A DNA stretch of 64,000 nucleotides, from the NCBI GenBank assembly GCA_029948255.1, contig JALIZF010001883.1, positions 310,001 to 374,000 on the forward strand, given 5' to 3'. Source of the stretch: Telmatactis stephensoni. Taxonomy: Eukaryota > Cnidaria > Anthozoa > Actiniaria > Isophelliidae. Of this stretch, positions 1 through 9,961 are shown piece after piece. How positions within the stretch are numbered: the stretch's first letter is position 1; every line of letters begins with the position of its first letter. Made by a program: the position numbers and the translations under genes. The notes under the pieces were generated by a model. That model saw nothing but the letters and a program-made list of their open reading frames with translations, made no database searches and was not told the DNA's origin.

Positions 1-490
1 AAGTAAGTTTTGGACCATGCATGAGCACAAAACAAGTATGCGCGTGTGGTCCGGCCAAATCAACATTAAACAGTAGTAAAAACTTGAATGTCCGTTTTGC
101 ATTTAGCTATGTTATAAAAGGACTGCTACACACTGCTATGTAACTATTGAGTTTTGGATGTAGCTTGGTTGGTAATTTCTTAAGCACTCAAGAAGCTAGT
201 AAGAGTTGCACTTGGCTACACCTTGTGCTACTCTTTTGCTACTTTCATGGTACTTAGCAACCTCCCACGTGCACCCAAATTAACTTGATAGTTGCACACT
301 TAGTATGTAGCAATCCTCTAATTTATATACTAAAAACACTAACAATGCAATATACTTTTATATTACAAAATATTTCTAGCTGCATTGGCCAATAGTATAT
401 TAGGCACTGGGTTTAATGTTACCATGTATTTAAAAAAACACATACCATGCATACCATACAATTGTTAAAATTAGTGCCCTCCATTCCCAC

Positions 491-945
491 CAATACCTGG
501 GTCAACCTCCCGGGGGGGGGGGGGGGGGGGGTGTACTCCCATATATTTGCTATACAGGTACGTGCCGCCAAACAGGGTCAGGGTATGGTTTTCAGCGATT
601 TTACTCTTTTACTCTGGAACAGGGTATATAAAATAGTTCTTTCTCTCTCTGGAACAGGGTAGCTTTTTCACAAAGTAAGTCTGGATGTTGCAAAAACGTC
701 GCTCTGTAATTAGGTACCAAAAGAAATCAGTCAGAAAATCAGATTGACTCTTCATTAAATGCTTGACAAAACCGATAACACAAACTATTGCATGTCAAAA
801 TGCAAAACATTTCACTGGGACAGGGTATATTTTTGTGGTACTTACTCTGGAACAGGGTAGCATTTTAAGCTTTTTTACTCTGGAACAGGGTCAGGGTTTG
901 AGGGGCTCAGCGGCACGTCCCTACCCAAAACTGGAAGGAGTACCC
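491..945. mobile_element. MITE-like repeat with poly-G start
   Basis: The left end is a C3G(n) run leading into GTGTACTCCC; the right end reads GGAGTACCC. The flanks share AACCT, a possible short target-site duplication. Inside, the phrase CTGGAACAGGGTA recurs several times, so the interior is partly tandem. No coding potential. The end structure resembles the better-defined element at 29213-29980. Confidence 0.5.
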
Positions 946-1055
946 AACCTACAACCTACAATCATTTGAGCATCATGCAGTTGGCCATTATAGTAATGTT
1001 GGTGTTGGTAGTTAAAGACATGATATACAGATATGAGTAAAACATCTTAAAATAC

Positions 1056-3281
1056 CTTGTAGCAATTATCTGATACTCCTGACACATTAAAGCGATGTTT
1101 AAGACCTGTTATATTAACAAATGCTGTATCCATGTTGAACTTGCCATTCCATGGTTTTGATGGCTGATGATATGGATCATTTCTATAGACCTGGCCATTA
1201 TTATCTGAGAAAATATAATGCCATATCATTAACAGTATGCACTAACTCACAGAAGCAAAATATTATAGATTACAGAGGGGGACCTAAGGGGGTTACAAAT
1301 ACCACAATCCCGCACGAAAAAATGGTCAATCCCGCAATCCCGCATGAAAAATTCAAAAATACTGCTCACCACATGAAAAATTCGAAATACCACTCACACG
1401 TGACCTCACGCGCAGAAACGTGAATCACCGAAACATGAAATTTTCTATCGAGCAAAATCCCGCATCTCACAGGGCTCAAAAATACAGCATTACCACAATT
1501 TCAAATCGTTTTTCCCGTAAGACCGCAGCTCAAGAAAGAAAATACCGCAGGGTTTGAGAATCCCGCAATACCGCAAACCCCTAGGTCCCCCTCATTACAT
1601 GTAAAGCTCCCAACATGGATGTGGTGCTACCATAGGTACAGTAAACAGTGCATTGCTAGTAACTTAACATTCAATAAATCAGTACTGCCCATAGGATTCA
1701 GTCAACCAATACAGTTTGATAAAATGAAGATTGTGGTTTGTTACTGACAATATAACAAAGACTGGCAACACATTTACATGTAACAAAGAAAGAGAATCTG
1801 CCATTTACAAAACATGATCACAAAGCACACTGATGGATTGTTTTGCTGGAAAGCTCAAACAAAAATAGCATTTTTGAATAGTGACAGAATTCAGTGGTAT
1901 TGAAGATATGGTGCAGATTTCTGAAATTATTATACATCCAGGAACACAACACTTTGACTAACTATTAAGCTAACTAGATAGGAGGATGATATGGGACACA
2001 TTTGTCCTAATTTTATTTCAGCTGCCTTAATCTAACATCGAACTGTATGGTATCAGTGTTATGGTTTGAAATTTATATTATTGGTTTGAAAATTTTCAAA
2101 ATTGTTTAATTTTTGCTTCCATTGTGTTATATTCATTATCATGCATAATCTAGAAATTATAATTATAGAAAATATAAATCAAACTGGTTTGAAAATTTTC
2201 AAACCAAAAATAATTTTAAACCACAACATATGAAACATTTTCCATTCAAACAGCTGAATTCATGATTTCAATCATGCATAATAATTGAATTATGGAAAGT
2301 GAAATATGATAGTTGACGTCTTCTTGGAACTAAGTTTGACAACACATCAAGTAAGCAAGTAACAAATGAATTAATTTTCAATAATCAAAGTTTCTATTCT
2401 GCTGATTTTGGCAACAATTCTGATCATGATCTAATTTTTTTCTCTCTCTTTTTCTCTCTAAGTGAAATATGGAAGTTGACTGAATGAGGAACGAATGCTT
2501 GTTGACACATCATGAGCATATAATTAATGCACCTATTAGTATGTGGCTTCCAAAGGGGGGGCTAACCCTGGGCTAACCAGGGAGGTATGTGGGGTATTAC
2601 AGGGAGTTTGGATGATAGCATATTGCCCCTGGGGTCGGTAAAAATTTTAAATACTTGACTTCATTTTTCGTAGAAAAATCTAAAGCTATCCCCTCCCCCC
2701 TCTCCCTCCAAAAAAAGCATCAACGATTCTAGAATAAACCGTATATATAACTTACTGTATAATGATTACTGTATTTGGAACAAATAAGAGTAATGTTCAG
2801 TTTCCTTGATTTTACAGCTTTGGCACATGTAATATGACTATTCCATCATGATTTGATATAAGCTTATATCATTTCCGTGACTACATGTTGTGAGATATTT
2901 CCTTTATACAACCTTTATTACCTACCTATGCCAAAAGCTTCAAAAACGGAAACCCCTCTAAAAATCAATAACGCAAGTCTTAGTAGCGACCATCTTAGAG
3001 ATAGGTTTATGCAATAATTAACTTAGTTTCTTTTAAGTTAAGTGAAATAAGCTCAAAATGGAAAAACGGAAGTGCGATTAGAAGCTGCAGTGTAGTCAAT
3101 CAAATGAAATTCACGTGACGCCCAAACAACACAAATTAAAAACAGTTTTTCAGTGCTATTTTACACACATATGAAAGATTAAGGCATAAGTATGATGTAA
3201 GTAAGCTATTTTACCTGAAAACTGAGCCAAAAAGATCGCTGCAGCAATAAACACAGTTGAGACAGCCATTACAGTCTTCAT
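1056..3281 (-). CDS. HGSNAT-like paralog, first two coding exons (3' part lies off the left edge)
   Basis: Two minus-strand exons with consensus splice sites. Exon 1 (3281 down to 3215) starts ATG and encodes a hydrophobic signal-peptide-like leader (MKTVMAVSTVFIAAAIFLAQ), ending at a phase-1 GTAAAA donor. Exon 2 (1204 to 1056) follows a TTTTCTCAG acceptor and ends in phase 0 at AAG/GTATTT. It contains [12 protein letters not shown] and a later DNCYK, which line up with [12 protein letters not shown] and SNCFM in exon 2 of the complete HGSNAT gene at 11801-28161. Leader, exon order and intron phases (1, then 0) are the same in both genes. HGSNAT enzymes carry this luminal segment before their membrane helices. 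The acetyltransferase region itself would lie before position 1, so catalytic competence cannot be judged. The roughly 2 kb intron holds a MITE at 1276-1592 and AT-rich inverted repeats near 2060-2220. No third exon was found in 1-1055. Confidence 0.72.
1276..1592. mobile_element. Short TIR element (MITE) in intron 1 of the left HGSNAT-like gene
   Basis: The left end AGGGGGACCTAAGGGGG is mirrored at the right by CCCCTAGGTCCCCCT. The flanks are GATTACAG and CATTACAT, matching at six of eight positions in register, consistent with a decayed 8-bp duplication. The interior repeats the phrases CCCGCAATCCCGCA and ATGAAAAATTC. It is too short and stop-rich to encode a transposase. Confidence 0.5.
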
Positions 3282-3760
3282 CCGTTCATGTCCTGGAAGA
3301 CATGGTTGAGAAGGACTAGGCCGGGTAACACAGGAAACCCAATATTCCCCTACCTCAGCCAAAAACAGGGATTTTTATTCTATTTCATATATTGTTTTAA
3401 TTAGCAGTATTTCATTTTATTTCAGATCTCTAAACTGAGATTATTTTATTCCTAGCCTATCGAGTTCTAATTTAAGCATAATTAAATCAAAGTTGACTGT
3501 TCGTATAAAACTTTCATGAGCCCCATGAGGGGTTCCTGGTAACATGACAAGCCATCATAAGATTTCACCATCCGATCCTACTGTATTTGAAACTGAAATG
3601 CTGATGGTATACGTAAGCGGAAGTTTGAACAATTGTCCAATCATATCTCTTTTAGGGCCTGATTGTATGAACCGGGCTGACTTCTTCTGTTTTCGTTGAT
3701 GATGAAGATTCATCTATACTCAGGTTGATAAATAACTTAATGATAATCGGAACTAAACGG

Positions 3761-3818
3761 CTTTTGTACACTGAGTAATATTTGAGAGCGCTCTCAAATA
3801 TTACTCAGTGTACAAAAG
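3761..3818. repeat. Perfect 58-bp palindrome
   Basis: A 29-bp arm beginning CTTTTGTACACTGAGTAATA is followed directly by its exact reverse complement, with the centre at GAGAGC/GCTCTC (3789/3790) and no spacer. The match stops abruptly at both ends. It may be the core of a small foldback element whose left part, near 3654, resembles the end of the element at 42333-42473 (GCCTGATT.TATGAACCGGGC). Confidence 0.85.
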
Positions 3819-3913
3819 TTTAGTTCATTATTATGATTGTTTTTGTTGTTTTCTTTTCCCTTGGGGCCACAAAACAAAAGAAGGCAGCTCGCTTAAATTA
3901 AACGAGCCAGAGC

Positions 3914-4653
3914 CATTTGTCTCATGCAAGCATGCATTTGTGCAGAATGACGTCAAGTATTTTTAAACGAGATTTACACACCGAAAGTAGCGACTAACCC
4001 GAAAGCAAAAAGACTGCATCGCAGCTACAAAAACTGAAAGTAATCACCCTTGCTACTTTCGGAGTTCTATGGCACTATATAAGACACGGGAATCTAAACT
4101 ATTTTCGTTGAGCTGAGTAAATGTACAACGACATCTTTAAGAGGTAAGACTGCTTTTTATTGTGGACTCAAACTGGACTCGAAATATCATGTGATTACCT
4201 AAACTTATATTTTAGCTATAGTAGAGGACACAAATATGTATACACAGCGATATTTCAACAACAGCCGAAATGGCTTCTCGCTCGGGCCAAGTTGTCTAAA
4301 TTTTTGCTATCCGTAGTTGAGATGGCTGTTGAAGGCTTTTGAACTATTTTGTTTCAGTTTTTTGTATATTTGACAAAGCATTATAATTGTAGATGGCATT
4401 ATGAACTCAACAAATCCGAAACTAATGCGTTCATTTTACTTAAACTAGGTGGATTCAATTTTATCCAAAAGATACGTAGAATTCCGAAAGTAGGGAGGGT
4501 CGTTACTTTCTGTTTTTGCAGCTAAGGCGGACCAGTTGTTACTTTCGAGTAGTCGCTACTTTTAGTGTGTAAATCTCGTTTAAAAGTACTTGACGTTATC
4601 CTGCACAACGCGGTTTTTTTTTGTATTCAATGTAATCATGTTTGAGACAAATG
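3914..4653. mobile_element. Foldback element with long imperfect inverted repeats
   Basis: The left arm (3914 to about 4070) and right arm (about 4490 to 4653) are inverted copies sharing CATTTGTCTCA at the outer edge, then GTCAAGTA.TTTTAAACGAG, ATTTACACAC, AAAGTAGCGACTA and a series of CTTTCGG/TTACTTTC motifs. The roughly 400-bp interior has no recognisable protein. Degraded GTCGTTACTTT motifs of the same family recur at 5440-5540, suggesting a second, decayed copy. Confidence 0.65.
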
Positions 4654-4657
4654 ACTC

Positions 4658-4989
4658 TTCCCTGCTAACAGAGGCTCACACAGACGTTAAATCACTCGAA
4701 AAGTGAGCCTCTGCCGAGCGAGGCCGTTTTCTTTGTTGCGCATGCGTTAGGTAACTAAGCAACCCCTGACGTCATTATGACGTTTCGTGTCTCGTGGGCT
4801 CGAAAAAATAAGCGGAGTTTCCAATTTGCTCATGTGCATCATCTAATTTCCGGTTTAAACCGGATAAAACTGGTTTTCTTCGTCCACGATTGTGGACGGC
4901 GGCACAACAAAGAAAACGGCCTCGCTCGGCACGCAGAGGCTCACTTTTCGAGTGATTTAACGTCTGTGTGAGCCTCTGTTAGCAGGGAA
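4658..4989. mobile_element. Mutator-like MITE, about 85-bp TIRs, 9-bp target duplication
   Basis: The ends are TTCCCTGCTAACAGAGGCTC and its inverted copy GAGCCTCTGTTAGCAGGGAA. The arms match for about 85 bp apart from a 3-bp indel. The same 9-mer, AAATGACTC, lies directly outside both ends (4649-4657 and 4990-4998). Long TIRs plus a 9-bp duplication are characteristic of the Mutator/MULE superfamily. At 332 bp with no ORF it is non-autonomous. It abuts the foldback element on its left. Confidence 0.8.
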
Positions 4990-5633
4990 AAATGACTCCG
5001 GCATATATGGCCGTTTATACTGGCACATCCATCAATATATGTGGAGCAACAGCGATGAAATTCTAGTTAGCTCTTTTCAATAATTCCAATTACTCGATAC
5101 GTATTGGATGCGATACGAAACTACAGTATATGTCCCTGCATGGTTACTACCAAATCACTGCACTGATTTAAATAATTTATCTGATGTTCAAATATTACCG
5201 TCTTATCAAATATACTGTAGTTCTATATCGCAACCAACATACTATTATTTCCACACTGTACTTAGTTATATTATTTTATATGTGTTTTCAACGAATAACT
5301 ATTTAAAGTTAAGAATAAACAATTTTAAGAATAAACAGTAAGCAATGGTGATATTCTAGTAGTGCGCGCTGTGACTTACTGGTCCGATAGGAGTGTAGAC
5401 TTCATAACTGGAATTCAAGTCCAATTGGGATATCGTTACTATTGGCCGGGTGGGTCGCAAGTTTCGGTTGGTCGTTACTCTTTGGTGGGTCGTTACTTTT
5501 TGGTGGTCGTTTCATTTCGGGGAGTCGCTACTTTCGGCCGGAATACTACTATACGGTTTGTTTGATGAAGACAGTTGCGTATACTTTAATTTAAGGGCAA
5601 TAAAGAGAACAAAACGCCATTCATTTAAGTAAT

Positions 5634-5731
5634 GTATAAAGAACGAGAGAGAGTGTTTTATCGGATATAAAGATCCGAGCCGTAGGCGAGGATCTTTATA
5701 CCGATAAAACACTCTCTCGAGTTCTTTATAC
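5634..5731. repeat. Hairpin, about 42-bp arms
   Basis: GTATAAAGAACGAGAGAGAG and the following TGTTTTATCGG.TATAAAGATC return inverted after a short loop (GAGCCGTAGGCGA). No target duplication was recognised. The surrounding 5000-6310 stretch is AT-rich with no supported gene. Confidence 0.7.
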
Positions 5732-6317
5732 GGCTTAAAAAACTCCAACACATATTAGAGTGGTTCTCTAAAAGAAATTCAAAAATATCTTCATTTATCT
5801 TGGAGAAAATCGAGGTTAAAGTTTATGTAAACGAGGCCGAATCTTTATCAGATTTAAAGACACTCGTCACGGTGGCGATTTTCATTGTGTTTGCCTTATG
5901 AATTATTAATGAGTTTTTTAAGGTCTATTAAAAGTTCACTGAGACCGAGACCAAATTACCTACGTGGCCGGCCCTCGGGGAGGGGGAAGGAGAGGAAAGG
6001 GGCCGAGCAATTAACATTACATGTCGAACAAAACACTGCAAGCTTACGCGACCCACCTGAAACGAAGCACTAATATACATGCGGAAAAATTAAACTGAAG
6101 TTATAAAAGCACACAAATATCCACAAAGCAAAGGACTTAAAATTCCAGACACATTCGTCTGAAATAAAGTACTTCAGTCTTTTTTATTTTTATTTTTGAT
6201 ATTCGAGTGATGGACTATCAGACTTGGAGGAAGTTAAAGCTATTATTTGCCAATATTATAATATAATTGAGAAAATTCGATTTTCCTTTGCATGCACAGA
6301 TAGTTTTTGTTGTATCG

Positions 6318-7199
6318 CAGGGCTGTAGCGAGGTCTAAATTATTGGGGGGCTCTCGGGATTTCAAGTCACATTATAGTGAACGAAAGACAAAAGTAAATT
6401 TGCACCACGTGATGCTTTATGTATGGGCGTATCCGTAGGGTCCTAGCGTGTACATGACTCCTCTAATTAGTGAGCCTGGGGTTGTACATGTGATCCCCTT
6501 CGTTTCGATGGTAGTCAAACTTGTATCTTTTTTGAGGTTCAAATCGTACTCATAGTTTGTAGGTGATGTGGTAGAATACAATATTTAGCTGTAGCGAGCG
6601 CGAAGCGCGAGCCGCTCGGCACGAATTTCGGCAAAAAAGGAGTTCGCAACCACCGTTTCTAAGTTGTTTTGGGATGTTTCTCTTGGGCCAGTGTTATATA
6701 TAGCTACATTGAGCACAAAGTGCAAGCCACTTGGCAAAAAAATGGCCATTTTTTACAAAATTGAATTTTTTCAACTTTTTTTGTGGGGAATGAAACGTGA
6801 TGTAGTTAGTCGTCAAGAGCTCAGTTGTATTTTAAAAGCAATGTAGGTAACCATCTTTAGATTTTCCGAATATAGTACCACTTTTTAACCATGTAGTTGA
6901 TATGGAATATTAATTGCGATCGAGCGCGAAGCGCGAGCCACTCAGCGCATACTTTTTGGAGTGTACATTTCAAAGATACCTAAGAATTGGCGGCTCGCTC
7001 GATACATGTCAGCTTAGAACTGTAACAGTGCACTTTTTACACTAAATTCTGTAGCAATGTGTTATATATACGACAACTGAATATTGTAGTCATTTAAAAT
7101 TTAAAACTTTAAATTTAAAAATTCAAAAATTGAAGAACCGTTGAAAAATTATTGGGGGGGGCGAGCGCCCCCATTGCCCCTCCCCTTGCTACGGCCCTG
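6318..7199. mobile_element. hAT-like non-autonomous element, about 880 bp
   Basis: The left end CAGGGCTGTAGCGAGG and the right end CCTTGCTACGGCCCTG are inverted copies. The flanks share TATCG (6313-6317 and 7200-7204), possibly GTATCG. CAGGG-type ends are common in hAT elements, which normally make 8-bp duplications; only 5-6 bp are visible here. The interior has two copies of GAGCGCGAAGCGCGAGCC (near 6597 and 6923). No transposase is encoded. It ends about 170 bp before the TPR-CHAT coding exon. Confidence 0.6.
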
Positions 7200-7349
7200 T
7201 ATCGGAGCTAAAGCAGATCTCGACGCGCCCAGAAAAAAATCAACTGTAAATCGTGCACTTTTTCTCCGGATACATATCCCCCTCCATGCACGAGTCAAGC
7301 ACGTACGTTGCCGAAAACACCTACCCTCCTCGATTTCTGCGCTGAGGGA

Positions 7350-7369
7350 TTTTTTTGTTTTGTTTGCAG
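7350..7369 (+). other. Splice acceptor before the TPR-CHAT exon
   Basis: A T-rich tract ending in GCAG stands directly before ATGGACAAGCAAC. It sets the start of the coding exon and argues for an upstream non-coding exon. The reading frame stays open a few codons upstream, but with no ATG. Confidence 0.6.
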
Positions 7370-9961
7370 ATGGACAAGCAACAGACAAACGCGTTTCTAT
7401 GGTTTTCCATGTTTGCAGAAGAACTGGGATTACTCAACCTAACAAACAAGCAGCTCATTTGCTTTTATCAAGAGTGCTTTGTAATAGCTGAATTTCTTGA
7501 AGACGACATTTATATCAAAATATTCTCTCTCTCACGTCGAGGATCGTTGTATGAGGATTTGTTTTGTTACCATGACGCTAAAGACAACTATGAACAATTG
7601 TTATGCTTAGCTCTCATTTCAAAAGACAAAGTACTCATCGGTAAGGCGCATCATAACTTGGGGAGAGTTAACGGTTTGTTATCGAAATACGATAATGCTG
7701 TTGAACATTACAACAAATCTTTAAAGATTTTTAAAGAATTTGGCGACAAGTCGTTAGTAGGATGCATCCACAATGAGTTAGGAGACATTTCCAAATTTCA
7801 AGGAAAATTTGGTGACGCTATCACACATTACGAAGACGCTTTGGCAATCGCTAAAATGGTAGGAGACAGAGAAGTTGAAATGTGTGCTAATGGGAACATA
7901 GGAGACCTACATCTCCACATGGGCAAGGCCAAAAGTGCGATTGTCTATTTGAAAAGAGCTCTCGATATTGCCATAGATACAGGTGATCGGATTGCCGAGG
8001 GGCGGTGTTATGGAAACTTGGCATCTTGCCATAACAATCTAGGTGAAGTACTGCAAGCAAAGACTTACTGTGAGAAGGAACTTGACATTGCACTCGAAAC
8101 CTACAACAAAGAGCTTGAGGCAATTGCTTATTCAAATTTAGCGATACACTATACTTCGGAAAATTATGACCTAGCCAAACATTATTGTGAAAAAGAAATT
8201 ACAATTTCAAAGGAAATGAAAAGCAAGGAGTTTCTTTCTGTTGCATATTGCCATATGGGGACCATTTATTTGTTCTCACAACAGTTCCAAAAGGCTATTC
8301 ATTATTTTTTGGAAGCCTTGAGTACCGCTAAGGAAACACGTAATACGGTAAACGAAGCCAATGGATACACCTTTCTTGGTTTTTTATATACGCAGTTATA
8401 TATTTCTATGTGTTCGCTCGAACACAATGATGGCTCTTCGATAAATACCCCTGGTGAGAAGTGCTCTACAGGCGAAGCCGACGAAAAAAGATTACAAGAA
8501 ACTGTCGCCAAATCTGAATATAACTACAAAGAAGCTGTCAATCGATGGGAATGGTTATTTGACCAATTACAAGGACAGCAGTATTTTCAAATCACTTTTT
8601 TTGACCGAGTAGCTCTAGCGTACAAGGGCATGATCGCAGTTTTGATGATGACAGGACAGACACAAGAGGCACTGCTGTACTCAGAACGAGCAAGATCACG
8701 TATTTTAGTAGAGCTCTTGACTACCAAATATGGTATGGCGGTAAGAAGTTCCCCCTCGCTCAGCTACAGTGATCTTGAGACGGTTTGGTCTGATAGCCAA
8801 TATTGCATCCTGGATTACTACCAAAAATATATTTGGGTCTTTGAGTCCGAGCAGAAACAGCACAATGAAAACCTTCAAGAACATTTACCATCAGTTGATA
8901 ATTTTAACCCCGAGATTCTTGCTGAAGTCTGTGAAGTGAAGCTAGGAAATGTGGAGTGCGAGAATAGGTCGCTCGATCCTTTAGCGAGATCACTGGACCA
9001 ATTAAAATCATCAGTGGAGGAAAAGACAAGAAATGGCGGTAACTCCAAAATGAAACCGAATAACAGCGAGAACGAAGAGCACTTACTCATGAGTTCACTG
9101 CCTTCAATAATTTCTTTTGTTTCGAGCGTGCAAGAAAAAGAAGTGGTTATCATACCTGAAGGACCGTTGTATCATGTTCCTTTTGCTGCTCTTTATGATC
9201 ACAATACTGGCAAATATCTATGTGAAACGAAACGTATTCGACTTGCCCCATCAATTACAGCTTTGAAACTTTTGAAAGAATGTCCATCAGACTATCACAG
9301 CAAGACAGGCGCACTAGTCATTGGTAATCCAGATGTTGGAGAAGTCGTGTTTAGAGGCGAGGTAACGACAATCGAGCCTCTACGATTTGCAGAAATGGAA
9401 GCAAAATCTGTTGGGCGTACTCTGGATGCTATTCCATTAATTGGGGCTCAAGCTTCCAAAGATCAGGTCTTGAAAAAATTGAAAGAGGGTGTGGCAGTTA
9501 TCCACATTGCAGCACACGGATGTCCAGAGAACGGCGAGATTGCACTGGCACCACCATCTACGTCCCGAGAAGGAGGTAGGATTCCTGAGGAAGAAGACTA
9601 TTTGCTGACCATGAAAGAGGTTCAGGAGACTGGGGTTCGAGCACAGCTGGTTGTGCTAAGCTGCTGTCACAGTGGTCGTGGTGAGATCAGAGCAGAGGGT
9701 GTGGTGGGACTAACACGAGCCTTTCTTGCTGCTGGAGCTCGGTCAGTTTTAGCGTCATTATGGCCTGTTAGTGACAAAGTAACTCTGAGTTTTATGCTAA
9801 GTTTCTACATGTCTTTATGGGAGGGCAAAAGTGCTAGTGCAAGCCTGCAGTATGCTATGAGCGAATTGAGAAAAGAAGGCTACACATCACCAAGGCAGTG
9901 GGCTTCGTTTTTCCTCATGGGAGATGATGTTACTCTCCCTAACTTAGGAGAGTATTTGTAA
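7370..9961 (+). CDS. TPR repeat protein with C-terminal CHAT peptidase domain
   Basis: An 863-aa reading frame in one exon. The ATG at 7370 follows directly after a strong acceptor (TTTTGTTTTGTTTGCAG), so at least one upstream, probably untranslated, exon is likely. Residues about 60-390 form tandem TPRs, with repeated motifs such as GKAHHNLGRV, GCIHNELGDI, AEGRCYGNLASCHNNLGE and VAYCHMGTIY. A charged linker follows (about 500-600), then a CHAT domain (about 600-860) in the caspase-like clan CD. The catalytic pair is visible: His716 in IHIAAHG and Cys766 in VVLSCCHSGRG (aligning with the LSACxTG motif of the family), followed by GLTRAFLAAGARSVLASLWPV. The enzyme would be a cytosolic cysteine protease gated by its TPR scaffold. 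TPR-CHAT proteins occur in bacteria and in expanded cnidarian families; no substrate can be inferred. It is transcribed opposite to both flanking HGSNAT-like genes. Confidence 0.88.
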   Translation: MDKQQTNAFLWFSMFAEELGLLNLTNKQLICFYQECFVIAEFLEDDIYIKIFSLSRRGSLYEDLFCYHDAKDNYEQLLCLALISKDKVLIGKAHHNLGRVNGLLSKYDNAVEHYNKSLKIFKEFGDKSLVGCIHNELGDISKFQGKFGDAITHYEDALAIAKMVGDREVEMCANGNIGDLHLHMGKAKSAIVYLKRALDIAIDTGDRIAEGRCYGNLASCHNNLGEVLQAKTYCEKELDIALETYNKELEAIAYSNLAIHYTSENYDLAKHYCEKEITISKEMKSKEFLSVAYCHMGTIYLFSQQFQKAIHYFLEALSTAKETRNTVNEANGYTFLGFLYTQLYISMCSLEHNDGSSINTPGEKCSTGEADEKRLQETVAKSEYNYKEAVNRWEWLFDQLQGQQYFQITFFDRVALAYKGMIAVLMMTGQTQEALLYSERARSRILVELLTTKYGMAVRSSPSLSYSDLETVWSDSQYCILDYYQKYIWVFESEQKQHNENLQEHLPSVDNFNPEILAEVCEVKLGNVECENRSLDPLARSLDQLKSSVEEKTRNGGNSKMKPNNSENEEHLLMSSLPSIISFVSSVQEKEVVIIPEGPLYHVPFAALYDHNTGKYLCETKRIRLAPSITALKLLKECPSDYHSKTGALVIGNPDVGEVVFRGEVTTIEPLRFAEMEAKSVGRTLDAIPLIGAQASKDQVLKKLKEGVAVIHIAAHGCPENGEIALAPPSTSREGGRIPEEEDYLLTMKEVQETGVRAQLVVLSCCHSGRGEIRAEGVVGLTRAFLAAGARSVLASLWPVSDKVTLSFMLSFYMSLWEGKSASASLQYAMSELRKEGYTSPRQWASFFLMGDDVTLPNLGEYL

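Noticed and set aside
7370..9961. Bacterial contamination or horizontally acquired operon for the TPR-CHAT gene
   Set aside because: A strong splice acceptor precedes the ATG, the flanks are animal genes on the same contig, and there is no bacterial operon context.
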